Assembly (NCBI RefSeq): GCF_030285665.1
Contig: NZ_CP127295.1
Coordinates: 3,720,001-3,784,000, forward strand
Source of the DNA: Amycolatopsis mongoliensis
GTDB taxonomy: Bacteria; Actinomycetota; Actinomycetes; Mycobacteriales; Pseudonocardiaceae
Length of the DNA stretch: 64,000 nucleotides
Direction of reading: 5' to 3'
Shown: in pieces, positions 16,676 to 24,844 of the stretch
Layout: each line of letters begins with the position of its first letter
Position numbering within the stretch: the first letter of the stretch is position 1
Translations under genes and position numbers: made by a program
Notes under the pieces: model-generated
What the model was told of the DNA's origin: nothing
Database searches by the model: none
Seen by the model: the letters and a program-made list of their open reading frames with translations, nothing else

Positions 16676-17662
16676 GTGCAGGAAGAAGTGAAGCGTATGA
16701 CGGCCACGCTCGACCGTTCTCAGCCCGCCGGGGAGCCTTCGGCACCCAAGGGGCCCAAACCCGTCATCGAAGGCACGCGAGGCATCGGCGTGCAGCTTTC
16801 GGTCTACTTCGGCGTGATCGCGCCGCTGGTCGCCCTGCTGGTGGCTGTGCCGTTCGCCTGGGGCTGGGGACTGAGCTGGGTCGACGTCGGCATCTTCGTG
16901 GTGTTCTACGCGATCAGCGGGCTCGGCATCACGGTGTCGTACCACCGCTACTTCACGCACGGCTCGTTCAAGGCCAAGCAGTGGCTGCGCGTGGTCATGG
17001 CCATCGCGGGCAGCATCGCCCTGCAGGGCCCGGTCATCACCTGGGTCGCCGACCACCGCCGCCACCACGCGTTCTCCGACCGCGACGGCGACCCCCACTC
17101 CCCGTGGGCGTTCGGCACCTCGCCGTGGGCCATCGCCAAGGGCTTCTGGCACGCGCACATGGGCTGGCTGTTCGAGCGCGACCAGACCAACGCCGAGCGC
17201 TTCGCGCCCGACCTCGTCAAGGACCCGGCGATCAAGAAGGTCGACGACCTGTTCTGGCTGTGGTCGCTGGTCAGCCTGCTGCTGCCGGCGCTGCTGGGCG
17301 GGCTGATCTCGTGGTCGCTGTGGGGCGCGGTCACCGCGTTCTTCTGGGCCGGGCTGGTGCGCATCTGCGTGCTGCACCACGTGACCTGGTCGGTCAACTC
17401 GATCTGCCACATGATCGGCGAGCGCCCGTTCGCCGCGCGCGACAAGTCGGCGAACTTCTGGCCGCTGGCGATCTTTTCGTTCGGCGAGTCGTGGCACAAC
17501 CTGCACCACGCCGACCCGACGTCCGCGCGCCACGGCGTCAAGCGCGGCCAGATCGACATCTCCGCGCGGCTGATCTGGATCTTCGAGAAGTTCGGCTGGG
17601 TGCACGACGTCCGCTGGCCGACGCCGCAGCGGCTGGCCCGAATCGCGACGGAAAAGGGCTAG
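16676..17662 (+). CDS. Membrane acyl-CoA (delta-9 type) desaturase
   Basis: Introduces a double bond into fatty acyl chains with O2 and a di-iron centre. The three histidine boxes are intact: HRYFTH (about 81), HRRHH (about 118) and HNLHH (about 275), with four to five hydrophobic helices between them. 328 residues from GTG 16676, which has AAGGG 5 nt upstream; ATG 16697 is a less well supported alternative. The upstream region holds a perfect 13-nt palindrome and an iron-box-like half. The TetR gene that follows 17 nt later is the likely regulator, as in other desaturase/TetR pairs, so it probably adjusts membrane fluidity. Confidence 0.93.
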   Translation: MQEEVKRMTATLDRSQPAGEPSAPKGPKPVIEGTRGIGVQLSVYFGVIAPLVALLVAVPFAWGWGLSWVDVGIFVVFYAISGLGITVSYHRYFTHGSFKAKQWLRVVMAIAGSIALQGPVITWVADHRRHHAFSDRDGDPHSPWAFGTSPWAIAKGFWHAHMGWLFERDQTNAERFAPDLVKDPAIKKVDDLFWLWSLVSLLLPALLGGLISWSLWGAVTAFFWAGLVRICVLHHVTWSVNSICHMIGERPFAARDKSANFWPLAIFSFGESWHNLHHADPTSARHGVKRGQIDISARLIWIFEKFGWVHDVRWPTPQRLARIATEKG

Positions 17663-17679
17663 TCAACTAGGCTGCACTG

Positions 17680-18348
17680 GTGGCGGGGAGACGACGTTCG
17701 AAGCGTGAGCAGGTCACCGGGGCGCGTCCGGTCGCCCCGGTGACGCGCGTCCGGATGACCGGCAGCGAGCGGCGTCAGCAGCTGCTCAACGTGGCGCGGG
17801 CGTTGTTCGCCGAGAAGGGCTTCGACGGCACGTCGATCGAGGAGATCGCGCACCGCGCCAACGTTTCGAAACCCGTGGTGTACGAGCACTTCGGGGGCAA
17901 AGAGGGCATCTACGCGGTGGTCGTGGACCGCGAAACGCAGCTGCTGCTGGACCGCATGGTCTCGACGCTGCACGGCGGCCACCCCCGCGTGATGCTGGAA
18001 CAGGCGGCGACGGCGTTGCTGTCGTACGTCGAGGACTCCCACGACGGCTTCCGGATCCTGGTCCGCGATTCGCCGGTGGCGAGCTCGACAGGCACGTTCT
18101 CGACGGTGCTGAACGACATCGCGAGCCAGGTGGAGCACATCCTGGCCCAGCAGTTCGCGGCCCGCGGCTACGACGAGAAGCTGGCGGCGCTGTACGCGCA
18201 GGCTCTGGTGGGCATGGTCGCGCTGACCGGCCAGTGGTGGCTGGACGCGCGCAAGCCGAAGCGCGACGAGGTCGCGGCGCACCTGGTGAACCTGGCTTGG
18301 AACGGGCTCTCCCACTTGGAGCACAAGCCGAAACTGCGGCTGGGCTAG
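17680..18348 (+). CDS. TetR-family regulator, likely controlling the desaturase
   Basis: 222 residues. The N-terminal helix-turn-helix reads RRQQLLNVARALFAEKGFDGTSIEEIAHRANVSKPVVYEHF (split here by domain: helices about 30-70), and the C-terminal ligand-binding domain is helical with a WWLDARKPKRDEV end. GTG 17680 lies 6 nt after TAGGCT (17668-17673), so it is probably leaderless; ATG 17755 would remove a basic N-terminal extension. A perfect palindrome, CTAGT-ca-ACTAG (17659-17670), overlaps that -10 box and may be an autoregulatory site. It follows the desaturase directly. Confidence 0.9.
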   Translation: MAGRRRSKREQVTGARPVAPVTRVRMTGSERRQQLLNVARALFAEKGFDGTSIEEIAHRANVSKPVVYEHFGGKEGIYAVVVDRETQLLLDRMVSTLHGGHPRVMLEQAATALLSYVEDSHDGFRILVRDSPVASSTGTFSTVLNDIASQVEHILAQQFAARGYDEKLAALYAQALVGMVALTGQWWLDARKPKRDEVAAHLVNLAWNGLSHLEHKPKLRLG

Positions 18349-18376
18349 TGTCGCGCGTCTGAGACAGGAGCCCGGG

Positions 18377-18422
18377 GTCGTGAGTGGGAAACGGTGTTCT
18401 AACCCTGTTTCTCACTCACGAC
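18377..18422. terminator. GTCGTGAGTG-family palindrome between convergent genes
   Basis: Outer arms GTCGTGAGTG (18377-18386) and CACTCACGAC (18413-18422) are perfect; the inner part (GGAAACGGTGTT / AACCCTGTTTC) pairs with a few mismatches. It sits 29 nt after the TetR stop, before the NUDIX stop, and could terminate both. The outer 10 bp are shared with 12079 and 52341, but the inner arm is different. Confidence 0.75.
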
Positions 18423-18482
18423 GAGCCGCGGCAGACCCGCGAACCGGCGCGTTCTCCGGCCAGGTCTGGGCAACGCGCGACA

Positions 18483-18875
18483 CTAGGTGAGCTGCCCGGC
18501 CTCGTGCAGGTGGTCGAAGATGATCTTGTCCACCGCCGAAACCTTCTCCCGGTCCGCGTACCCCAGCCACGCGATCTCGTCGATCTCGCTGCTCGCTTCC
18601 AGCGTTCCGGTGTACTCCGCCGTGAAGCACGTCATCCGCACGACCACGCCCGGCGCCTTGCCGTCCGCCTGGGCTTCGAACACGCCCGCCGGCTCGATCG
18701 TCGGTTCGGTGATCTCCACCGACACCTCTTCGCGGATCTCGCGGACCAGCGTCTCGGTGTCCGTCTCGCCCGCTTCGCGCTTGCCGCCCGGCAAGTAGTA
18801 GACCTGCTTGCCGCGCGAGCGCGTGCTCAGGATCCGGCCGTCCACTAGGTGCAGCCAGGCGATCTTGTCGATCAC
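18483..18875 (-). CDS. NUDIX hydrolase
   Basis: 130 residues, a single NUDIX domain. The box reads GGKREAGETDTETLVREIREEVSVE (about residues 30-54): the Glu and Arg residues that bind Mg are present, while the usual final Gly is Ser. It hydrolyses a nucleoside diphosphate linked to another moiety; the substrate cannot be predicted. The start overlaps the stop of the upstream isochorismatase-like gene (ATGA), so the two are translationally coupled. Length is typical of small MutT-like enzymes. The intergenic palindrome downstream is its terminator. Confidence 0.92.
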   Translation of the reverse strand: MIDKIAWLHLVDGRILSTRSRGKQVYYLPGGKREAGETDTETLVREIREEVSVEITEPTIEPAGVFEAQADGKAPGVVVRMTCFTAEYTGTLEASSEIDEIAWLGYADREKVSAVDKIIFDHLHEAGQLT

Positions 18876-19291
18876 GCCAGCCCCGCCAGGGCCTCGTCCG
18901 TCGTCACGACCGTGTCGTAGCCGTGGTCGGAGGCGGCGCGCAGGCTCGACTCGACGCCGAACTCCGTTGCGATGCCGCCGAAGCAGACCGTGCGCACGCC
19001 CTTGGCGCGCAGGAACTCGTCGAGGTCGGTGTTCGCGAAGCCGCCGATCGTGTACTTGGTGACGATCTTGTCGTCCTGCGCGTCGAAGACGAGTTCGTTG
19101 CCCGGCGGGTTGTCCGGCCGCGACACCTTGACGATCACCACGGGCGCGCCGGCTTCGCGGAACGCCGTCCGCAGCCGCAGCGCGTTCGCGACGACCTCTT
19201 CGCCGCTGTACGGCGTGGTCGGCAACGCCACGATGCGCTCCTGCAGGTCGACGAGCACGAGCGCGGACGTGGCCGGGTCGATCTCGGTCAT
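18872..19291 (-). CDS. Isochorismatase-like (cysteine hydrolase fold) protein without the nucleophilic Cys
   Basis: 139 residues of the isochorismatase/nicotinamidase fold. The catalytic Asp (LVLVDLQERI, about 16) and Lys (VTKYTIGGF, about 77) are present. In the usual T-x-x-C-V segment the sequence is TEFGVESSLR, so Gly stands where the Cys nucleophile of amidases would be, as in true isochorismatases. The protein ends soon after that strand and is about 30-40 residues shorter than most relatives. Either a compact isochorismatase-type enzyme or a degenerate amidase. It is coupled to the NUDIX gene by a 4-nt overlap. Confidence 0.8.
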   Translation of the reverse strand: MTEIDPATSALVLVDLQERIVALPTTPYSGEEVVANALRLRTAFREAGAPVVIVKVSRPDNPPGNELVFDAQDDKIVTKYTIGGFANTDLDEFLRAKGVRTVCFGGIATEFGVESSLRAASDHGYDTVVTTDEALAGLA

Positions 19292-19320
19292 GCCCCGATC
19301 CTAGGCATTAGGCTTGAGGC

Positions 19321-20046
19321 ATGGGGAAGAGCAGGGAAATCGTGGTGACGGGCGGCGGCACGGGCATCGGGTACGCCGTCGCGGCGGCCTTCGCCGGGGC
19401 GGGTGACCGGGTCACGATCACCGGGCGCCGCGAGCAGGTGCTCGCCGAGGCCGCGGCGCTCCTGGGCGCACGGCCGGTCGTGTTCGACGCCGCCGACCCG
19501 GCGGCCGTCGGAGCCGCACTGGGGGAGTTGCCGGACCGCGTCGACGTGCTCGTCAACAACGCCGGGGGCAACACGGACCTCCTCGACGGTGACGGCGAAG
19601 GGCTGGCCGGTTTCGCGGCCGCGTTCGAACGCAACCTCCGGTCCAATGTGGTCAGTGCCGCGCTGGTGACGCACGCGCTGCGCGAACGCCTGGCCGACGA
19701 CGCGCGGATCGTCACGATCGGCTCGATCGCCGCCCGCACCGGCGCCGGCTCGTACGGGGCCGCGAAGGCCGCGGTCGAGGCGTGGAACATCAGCGTGGCG
19801 CAGGAGCTCGGGCCGCGCGGGATCACGGCGAACGTCGTCGCGCCGGGACTGATCGGCGAGACGGAGTTCTTCCACGGCAAGCTCTCGGACCGCCGTCGCG
19901 ACCAGCTGATCGGCAACACGATGAACAAGCGGCCGGGCACGCCGGAAGACGTCGCGGCCGTCGTGACGTTCTTGGCGAGCCCCGCCGCCGGGCACGTCAC
20001 CGGACAGGTGGTGCACGTCAACGGCGGGGCTCACCTGGGCAAATAA
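19321..20046 (+). CDS. Short-chain dehydrogenase/reductase
   Basis: 241 residues, classical SDR. The NAD(P) loop is TGGGTGIGYAVAAAF (about 8-22), the strand motif NNAGG (about 80), the catalytic Ser is in TIGSIAARTG (about 140), and the Tyr-x-x-x-Lys is YGAAKAAVEAW (about 149). The end GHVTGQVVHVNGGAHLG is typical. TAGGCT (19309-19314) lies 6 nt before ATG 19321, so the transcript is likely leaderless. Substrate unknown. A strong hairpin at 20068-20110 follows. Confidence 0.92.
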   Translation: MGKSREIVVTGGGTGIGYAVAAAFAGAGDRVTITGRREQVLAEAAALLGARPVVFDAADPAAVGAALGELPDRVDVLVNNAGGNTDLLDGDGEGLAGFAAAFERNLRSNVVSAALVTHALRERLADDARIVTIGSIAARTGAGSYGAAKAAVEAWNISVAQELGPRGITANVVAPGLIGETEFFHGKLSDRRRDQLIGNTMNKRPGTPEDVAAVVTFLASPAAGHVTGQVVHVNGGAHLGK

Positions 20047-20067
20047 CCGGCTCTCGGGGTTGGAATG

Positions 20068-20110
20068 CCGGTCCCCGAACGCCAGGTCGGCGATGGCGCT
20101 CGGGGACCGG
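20068..20110. terminator. Bidirectional hairpin between SDR and sugar dehydrogenase genes
   Basis: CCGGTCCCCGA (20068-20078) pairs perfectly with TCGGGGACCGG (20100-20110). It stands 21 nt after the SDR stop and between two convergent genes. The rest of the 210-nt gap to 20257 holds nothing recognisable. Confidence 0.65.
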
Positions 20111-20256
20111 CGCGGTGCTGCCGCGGGAACGCTCTCTTCGGACCGCGTCCAACACTCGTCGGGGGCGGGCGAAAACTCTTGGTGCAGACCATGTTCCGCG
20201 ATCCGCCACCCCGGCGGAAGTGTCCACGGCACCGGACGGCCGTGCTTTTCTCATGA

Positions 20257-21447
20257 TCAGGCCGGCGTGACCTTCAGCAGCTTGTCGTCCGTCCCGTCCG
20301 AAGTCGTCACGTACAGTGCGCCGTCCGGGCCGCTGCGCACCGCCCGCAGGCGGCCGAACTTGTCGTCGAACTCCGGGGGAAGCGACACGTCCAGGACCTT
20401 GCCCGCCGCGTCCAAGTGGTACAGCAGCAGCTTCTGGCCCTTCAGCGCCACCACGACCAGCGCGCCGTCGTCCGGGCCCCACTGCGCGCCCGTCAGGAAC
20501 GCGTCGCCGCTGATCGCCTCGGTGATCTTGCCGGATGTCCACAGTGGACTCACGGCGGCCGGGAAGCGCTTCAGGTCGGTCATCGGCACGCTCTCGTCGT
20601 AGCTCGGGTCGGTGCCGCCCTTCGACGGGTCCCAGCCGTAGTTCGCGCCCGGCTTCAGCAGGTTGACCTCGTCGTCGAAGGTCGGCCCGTGCTCGGCCGT
20701 GATCACCTGGCCGCTGCCCGGCCGGATCGCCACGCCCTGGACGTTGCGGTGGCCGTAGGTGTAGATCAGCCGCTCGTGCGGGTCCGCCGACGTGCTGAAC
20801 GGGTTGTCCGGCACCGGGTTCCCGGTCTTCGCGTCCAGCCGCAGCACCTTGCCGCCCAGGGAGTGGCGGTCCTGGGCGATCGTCGACCGCGCGGTGTCGC
20901 CGGTGCCGACCAGCAGCGCGCCGTCCGGCGCGAACGTCGGCCGGCAGCCGGAGTGCCGGCCGCTCGGGTTCACCGGCAGCCCGGTCAGCAGGTTCTTGAC
21001 CCGGGTGGCGCTCCCGCCGTCCTCGGCCAGCTTCCACGTGACCAGCCGGATGTCCACGGCCTTGCCGCCCTCCTGGTGGTCCTGGCACGTGATGAACTCG
21101 CGGCTGGTGGCGAAGTCGGGGCTGACGACCATGCCGAGCAGCCCGCCCTCGCCCTGCACGAGGACGTCGGAGAAGTCGGCCTGCACGTCGGTGGCTCGCC
21201 CGCCGCGGACCAGCGCGAGCTTGCCGGGCCGCTGCGGCACGAGGATGCCGCCGTCGGGCAGGAAACCGATGTCCCAGCCGTGCTCCAGCCCGGCGGTGAC
21301 CGTCTCGACCTTGAACTTCCCGGTCGACGCCGGCGGCGTGGACACGGGCGGGACGCTCTGGACGGGTGCGCTCGACGCTCCCGAACAGCCCGCGACCAGC
21401 AGGGACACCGCACCGATGAGACCCAGCACCCGCCGCATACGGCTCAT
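20257..21447 (-). CDS. PQQ-type glucose/sorbosone dehydrogenase lipoprotein
   Basis: 396 residues. An N-terminal lipoprotein signal (RRVLGLIGAVSLLVAGC) with lipobox VAGC at about residue 21, then a Pro/Ser-rich linker and a six-bladed beta-propeller of the soluble glucose dehydrogenase family. Recognisable elements are GLEHGWDIGFLPDGGILV, QGEGGLLGMVVSPDF, SGRHSGCRPTFAPDG (with the catalytic-type His), GHRNVQGVA and AEHGPTFDDEVN. It would act outside the membrane on a sugar; whether PQQ is made by this organism is not visible here. It lies 8 nt from the alpha/beta hydrolase gene on the same strand and may share its transcript. Confidence 0.9.
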   Translation of the reverse strand: MSRMRRVLGLIGAVSLLVAGCSGASSAPVQSVPPVSTPPASTGKFKVETVTAGLEHGWDIGFLPDGGILVPQRPGKLALVRGGRATDVQADFSDVLVQGEGGLLGMVVSPDFATSREFITCQDHQEGGKAVDIRLVTWKLAEDGGSATRVKNLLTGLPVNPSGRHSGCRPTFAPDGALLVGTGDTARSTIAQDRHSLGGKVLRLDAKTGNPVPDNPFSTSADPHERLIYTYGHRNVQGVAIRPGSGQVITAEHGPTFDDEVNLLKPGANYGWDPSKGGTDPSYDESVPMTDLKRFPAAVSPLWTSGKITEAISGDAFLTGAQWGPDDGALVVVALKGQKLLLYHLDAAGKVLDVSLPPEFDDKFGRLRAVRSGPDGALYVTTSDGTDDKLLKVTPA

Positions 21448-21454
21448 CCTGCCA

Positions 21455-22300
21455 TCAAGCGGTGAAATCGCCGTTCGTTGCTGCTTCCTTCAGGAAGGCC
21501 AGGTCGTCCGAACCGGGGATGTAGTGCCCGGTTCCCGGCACGAGGTCGACGACCGCGCCGGCCGCTTCGAGCCGCCGTTTCGTCGTCGCGGAGTCGACCA
21601 TGGCGTCCTCCGCCCCGGCGACGGCGTACACCGGCATGGTCAGCTGCCCCAGTGCGGCGTCGTCGAAGACCGGGAACGGGCCGGTGCGGTACCGGTAGTT
21701 CGCCGACACGAGCAGCTGCTGCTCGACGATCGGCGACGACACCGGCTCGCCCACCACGTCGGCCACGGACTTCCGCCGTCCCTTCTCCCCGAGCAGGGCC
21801 AGGAACACCGCCTTGACGACGAACCCCTTCTTCATCGGGCCGAGGCCGATCGGGCACCGCAGCGCCAGCGCGGCGACGCGCTCGGGCCGCCGGGTCGCGT
21901 AATCGAGCGCGAGCCAGCCGCCGAACGACGACGTCAGGAACGCCGCCCGGGAGACGTCGAAGTGGTCCAGCACCGCGTCCAGCCACCGCGCGTACCGGTC
22001 GCTGCCGAGCGGCGGCCGCGTCTCGGCGCTCATCCCCGGCTCGCCGATGATGTCGACCGCGTACACCCGGAACCGCTCCACCAGCGACGGGATCCGGTGC
22101 GCCCACTCCGCCGAGTTGCTGCCGGAGCCGTGCAGCAGCACCAGCGGCGGCGCCCCGGGCGGACCCGAGACCAGCACGAACGTCTCGCCTTCGGGCGTCG
22201 GGACCAGCACCTCGTCGTGCGGGACGGGCCAGCTCTTCACTGCTTCGAGGTAGCGCTCACGCAGGAGGCGGGCGCCCGCTTCGGACTTGTATATCGTCAT
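21455..22300 (-). CDS. Alpha/beta hydrolase
   Basis: 281 residues from ATG 22300. The oxyanion loop LLHGSGSNSAEW (about 56) and the nucleophile elbow TSSFGGW (about 127; the first Gly of GxSxG is replaced) are visible. So are the acid in AGAEDAMVD and the final His in PGTGHYIPG, a complete triad. No signal peptide; cytoplasmic. The upstream 46 nt are unusually AT-rich (22301-22346). TAGAGT (22308-22313 on the minus strand) stands 7 nt before the start, so it may be leaderless. Substrate unknown. Confidence 0.85.
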   Translation of the reverse strand: MTIYKSEAGARLLRERYLEAVKSWPVPHDEVLVPTPEGETFVLVSGPPGAPPLVLLHGSGSNSAEWAHRIPSLVERFRVYAVDIIGEPGMSAETRPPLGSDRYARWLDAVLDHFDVSRAAFLTSSFGGWLALDYATRRPERVAALALRCPIGLGPMKKGFVVKAVFLALLGEKGRRKSVADVVGEPVSSPIVEQQLLVSANYRYRTGPFPVFDDAALGQLTMPVYAVAGAEDAMVDSATTKRRLEAAGAVVDLVPGTGHYIPGSDDLAFLKEAATNGDFTA

Positions 22301-22346
22301 GCAAAATACTCTATCCTTCCCTATCAAATAGATAAATGAGGAGTCA

Positions 22347-23003
22347 TCAAGAACCTGGGCGCACCAGTCCTGACTCGTAGGCGAAGACCACCGCGTGCAC
22401 CCGGTCGCGCAGCCGCAGCTTGCCGAGGATCCGTCCGACGTGCGTCTTCACCGTCGTCTCGCCGATGTACAGCTTCGCCCCGATCTCGCTGTTGGACAGC
22501 CCGCGCGCGATCAGCCCCAGTACGTCCTTCTCGCGCTCGGTGAGCACGTCGAGCTTCGCGACGTCGACCGGATCGCGGCCGTCGGCGAGGTAGCGGTCGA
22601 GCAGCCGCCGCGTGACCGACGGCGAGACCATCGAGTCGCCGCGCAGCACACCGCGGATCGCCACGAGCATCTCTTCCGACGGAGCGTCCTTCACCAGGAA
22701 CCCGCTGGCGCCGGCGCGCAACGCGGCGTACGCGTACTCGTCGAGGTCGAACGTCGTGATGATGAGGACGCGCACGTCGGGTAGTTCGGCGCAGATCCGC
22801 CCGGTCGCCGCGACGCCGTCGAGCACCGGCATCCGGACGTCCATCAGCACCAGGTCCGGTCGCAGCTCCCGGGCCTTCGCGACGGCCTCGCCGCCGTTCG
22901 CCGCCTCGGCCACGACGACGAGGTCGTCCTGGCTTTCGACGATCATCCGCAGCCCGACCCGCACCAGCTCCTGGTCGTCGCACAGCAGCACCCTGGTGGT
23001 CAC
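22347..23003 (-). CDS. NarL/LuxR-family response regulator
   Basis: 218 residues. The receiver domain carries the acidic pocket (LLCDDQ), the phospho-acceptor Asp in LVLMDVRMPVLDG (about 54) and the conserved Lys in GFLVKDAP. The C-terminal LuxR helix-turn-helix starts LTEREKDVLGLIARGLSNSEIG. The start overlaps the sensor kinase stop (4 nt), so kinase and regulator are co-translated. Targets are unknown; the divergent methyltransferase/DedA genes across the intergenic region are the nearest candidates. Confidence 0.95.
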   Translation of the reverse strand: MTTRVLLCDDQELVRVGLRMIVESQDDLVVVAEAANGGEAVAKARELRPDLVLMDVRMPVLDGVAATGRICAELPDVRVLIITTFDLDEYAYAALRAGASGFLVKDAPSEEMLVAIRGVLRGDSMVSPSVTRRLLDRYLADGRDPVDVAKLDVLTEREKDVLGLIARGLSNSEIGAKLYIGETTVKTHVGRILGKLRLRDRVHAVVFAYESGLVRPGS

Positions 23004-24115
23004 GAGCCGACCACCAAGCTCGCGCGCACCCGGTAGCCGCCGTCCGGCACCGGCCCGGCCGTCAGCTCACCGTGGTACATCTCGACGCGCTGGCGCATCC
23101 CGGCGAGCCCGCGCCCGGACGAGGGCAACGCGGGCGCCGGAGCCTTACCGCCGGTGTTCGTCACCTCGATCCGGATCTCCTCCGGCTCGAAGGCGACTTC
23201 GACGCGGCCGGTCGCGTCGGCCGGGGCGTGCTTGATCATGTTGGTCAGGGCCTCCTGGACGATCCGGTACGCCTGCAGCGCGGCGCTCGCGGGCAGGCCG
23301 CCGGGATCACCGGTGACCTCGAGCGCGACCGCGCGCCCGCACTGCTCGACGAGCTCACGCAGCTCGTCGATGGTCGGCTGGGGACTGCGCGCCGCCTGGC
23401 CGGCGTGCAGGACTTCGAGCAGCCGCCGCAGCTCGGCGAGCGCGTCCCGGCCCGTGCGGCCGATCGTGTCGAGCGTGCGGTCGACGGCTTCGGGATCGCG
23501 ATGCCGGGCGAGCTTCGCGCCTTCGGCGTTCAGCACGATCACGCTCATGCTGTGGGCGAGGACGTCGTGGAGCTCGCGCGCGATCCGGGTGCGCTCCTCC
23601 GCGACCGCCGCGCGCGACTGGGCCGCGGCGCGTTTGTCCTCCTCCGCGGTGAGCTGTTCCTTGGTGTGGAAGAACTCCCCGAGCGCCCACGCCGCCAGGT
23701 GGATCGGCAGGATGGCGACGATCGTGAGGGTCGGGTTCTGCGTGGACGGGCCCCAGCTGAACCCCCACATCGTGTCGAGCGCGAGGATCCCGGCCGCGGT
23801 CAGCGCGCCGAACCGGCGATCGCCGCGCTGCACCAGGTTGAAGAGGACGACCGCCATGCTCAGCTCGGCGCGGCCGCGGTCGAACGCCCAGATCTCGTCG
23901 GTGAAGGTGGCCAGCGTGCCGGCGAGGATCAGGACCGCCACCGTCCGCGGGAACCGGCGCCGGACCAGCAGGGGCAGCAGGAACAGCAGCGGGATCGCGC
24001 GGACGGCCCACGAACCCGCGCCGACCCAGTTGGGCGCGAGGAACAGGAACACGGCGTACAGCGGCAGGTCCACCGTCCACCGGTGCCGGCGTACCCACAC
24101 GACGAGTCGTTCCAC
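23000..24115 (-). CDS. HisKA_3 (DesK/NarX-like) sensor histidine kinase
   Basis: 371 residues. Five to six hydrophobic segments occupy residues 15-155, then a coiled coil (KEQLTAEEDKRAAAQ) and the dimerisation/phospho-acceptor motif ARELHDVLAHSMSVI with the His at about 182. The ATPase domain has EALTNMIKHA and GRGLAGMRQRVEMYHG. No periplasmic sensor domain, so it probably senses a state of the membrane, as DesK or LiaS do. The 4-nt overlap with the response regulator defines the pair. An 18-bp palindrome lies in the upstream divergent region. Confidence 0.94.
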   Translation of the reverse strand: MERLVVWVRRHRWTVDLPLYAVFLFLAPNWVGAGSWAVRAIPLLFLLPLLVRRRFPRTVAVLILAGTLATFTDEIWAFDRGRAELSMAVVLFNLVQRGDRRFGALTAAGILALDTMWGFSWGPSTQNPTLTIVAILPIHLAAWALGEFFHTKEQLTAEEDKRAAAQSRAAVAEERTRIARELHDVLAHSMSVIVLNAEGAKLARHRDPEAVDRTLDTIGRTGRDALAELRRLLEVLHAGQAARSPQPTIDELRELVEQCGRAVALEVTGDPGGLPASAALQAYRIVQEALTNMIKHAPADATGRVEVAFEPEEIRIEVTNTGGKAPAPALPSSGRGLAGMRQRVEMYHGELTAGPVPDGGYRVRASLVVGS

Positions 24116-24172
24116 GCCACCGAACGTAATGCCGCGACCCGGCCCGGGTCGTCATCCCTTCGGCCCGATCGT

Positions 24173-24190
24173 GTCCTCCCCGGGGAGGAC
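24173..24190. promoter_or_regulatory. Perfect 18-bp palindrome in the kinase/methyltransferase divergent promoter region
   Basis: GTCCTCCCC/GGGGAGGAC without spacer lies 57 nt upstream of the kinase start and 57 nt upstream of the methyltransferase start. It is a candidate binding site for the NarL-type regulator or another dimeric protein. Confidence 0.4.
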
Positions 24191-24247
24191 CAGGCCGGTC
24201 GATCCGGCGGATTCGCGGCCACCCCCGCCGTTCCTAGCGTCGCAAGC

Positions 24248-24844
24248 ATGTCGATCACCAGGGAATTCCTCCGCCACCCGATGCTGACGGGCGCGATCGC
24301 GCCGAGCTCGCCGCGGCTGGCCGAAACGATGACGTCGGGGCTCGGCCTGGAACGCGCGGCCCGCGTCGCCGAGCTGGGTCCGGGCACCGGCGTGTTCACC
24401 GAAGCGGTTCTCGCACTGCTTCGCCCCGAAGCACGCCTGACCGCTTACGAGATCAACCCGCGTTTCGCGGCCGCTGTCCGCGAGCGCTTTCCGCAGGTCG
24501 ACGTCGTCACGGGCTCGGCAGAGCACCTCGCTCTCGACAACGTCGACGTCGTCGTCTCCGGACTGCCGTGGACGGCCATGACCGCCGACCGGCAGCGAAG
24601 CATCCTCGACGCGGTCACGGCGGCCCTGGCCCCGAACGGCCGGTTCACGACGTTCGCGTACGCCCACGCGGCCTGGACGCCACCCGCGCGTCGCTTCGCG
24701 GCTTCGCTGCGAAGCCGTTTCGCGGTCGTGGAGCGCACTCCGGTCGTCTGGGGCAACCTGCCGCCCGCGTTCGTCTACCGCGCGGCGCTGCCGGTGGCGG
24801 TGGGGAGGACGAGCCATGGACAGCCTGCTGCGGCCACTGCTTGA
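24248..24844 (+). CDS. Class I SAM-dependent methyltransferase (phospholipid methyltransferase-like)
   Basis: 198 residues from ATG 24248. TAGCGT (24235-24240) lies 7 nt upstream and there is no Shine-Dalgarno, so the mRNA is probably leaderless. The beginning (FLRHPMLTGAIAPSSPRLAE) and motif I (VAELGPGTGVFTEAVL, about 36) match the PmtA-like phosphatidylethanolamine methyltransferases and KsgA relatives. Motif IV is VVSGLPWTAM. Its last 29 nt overlap the DedA gene, so the two are tightly linked; both act on membranes or lipids, which supports a lipid substrate. An rRNA substrate is the alternative. Confidence 0.82.
   Translation: MSITREFLRHPMLTGAIAPSSPRLAETMTSGLGLERAARVAELGPGTGVFTEAVLALLRPEARLTAYEINPRFAAAVRERFPQVDVVTGSAEHLALDNVDVVVSGLPWTAMTADRQRSILDAVTAALAPNGRFTTFAYAHAAWTPPARRFAASLRSRFAVVERTPVVWGNLPPAFVYRAALPVAVGRTSHGQPAAATA

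Noticed and set aside
18412..18482. Small minus-strand frame beyond the NUDIX stop
   Set aside because: No ribosome-binding site and it covers a terminator palindrome.
23072..24247. Upstream extension of the methyltransferase frame across the sensor kinase gene
   Set aside because: The extension is antisense to the kinase and lacks similarity; ATG 24248 with a nearby TAGCGT explains the start.
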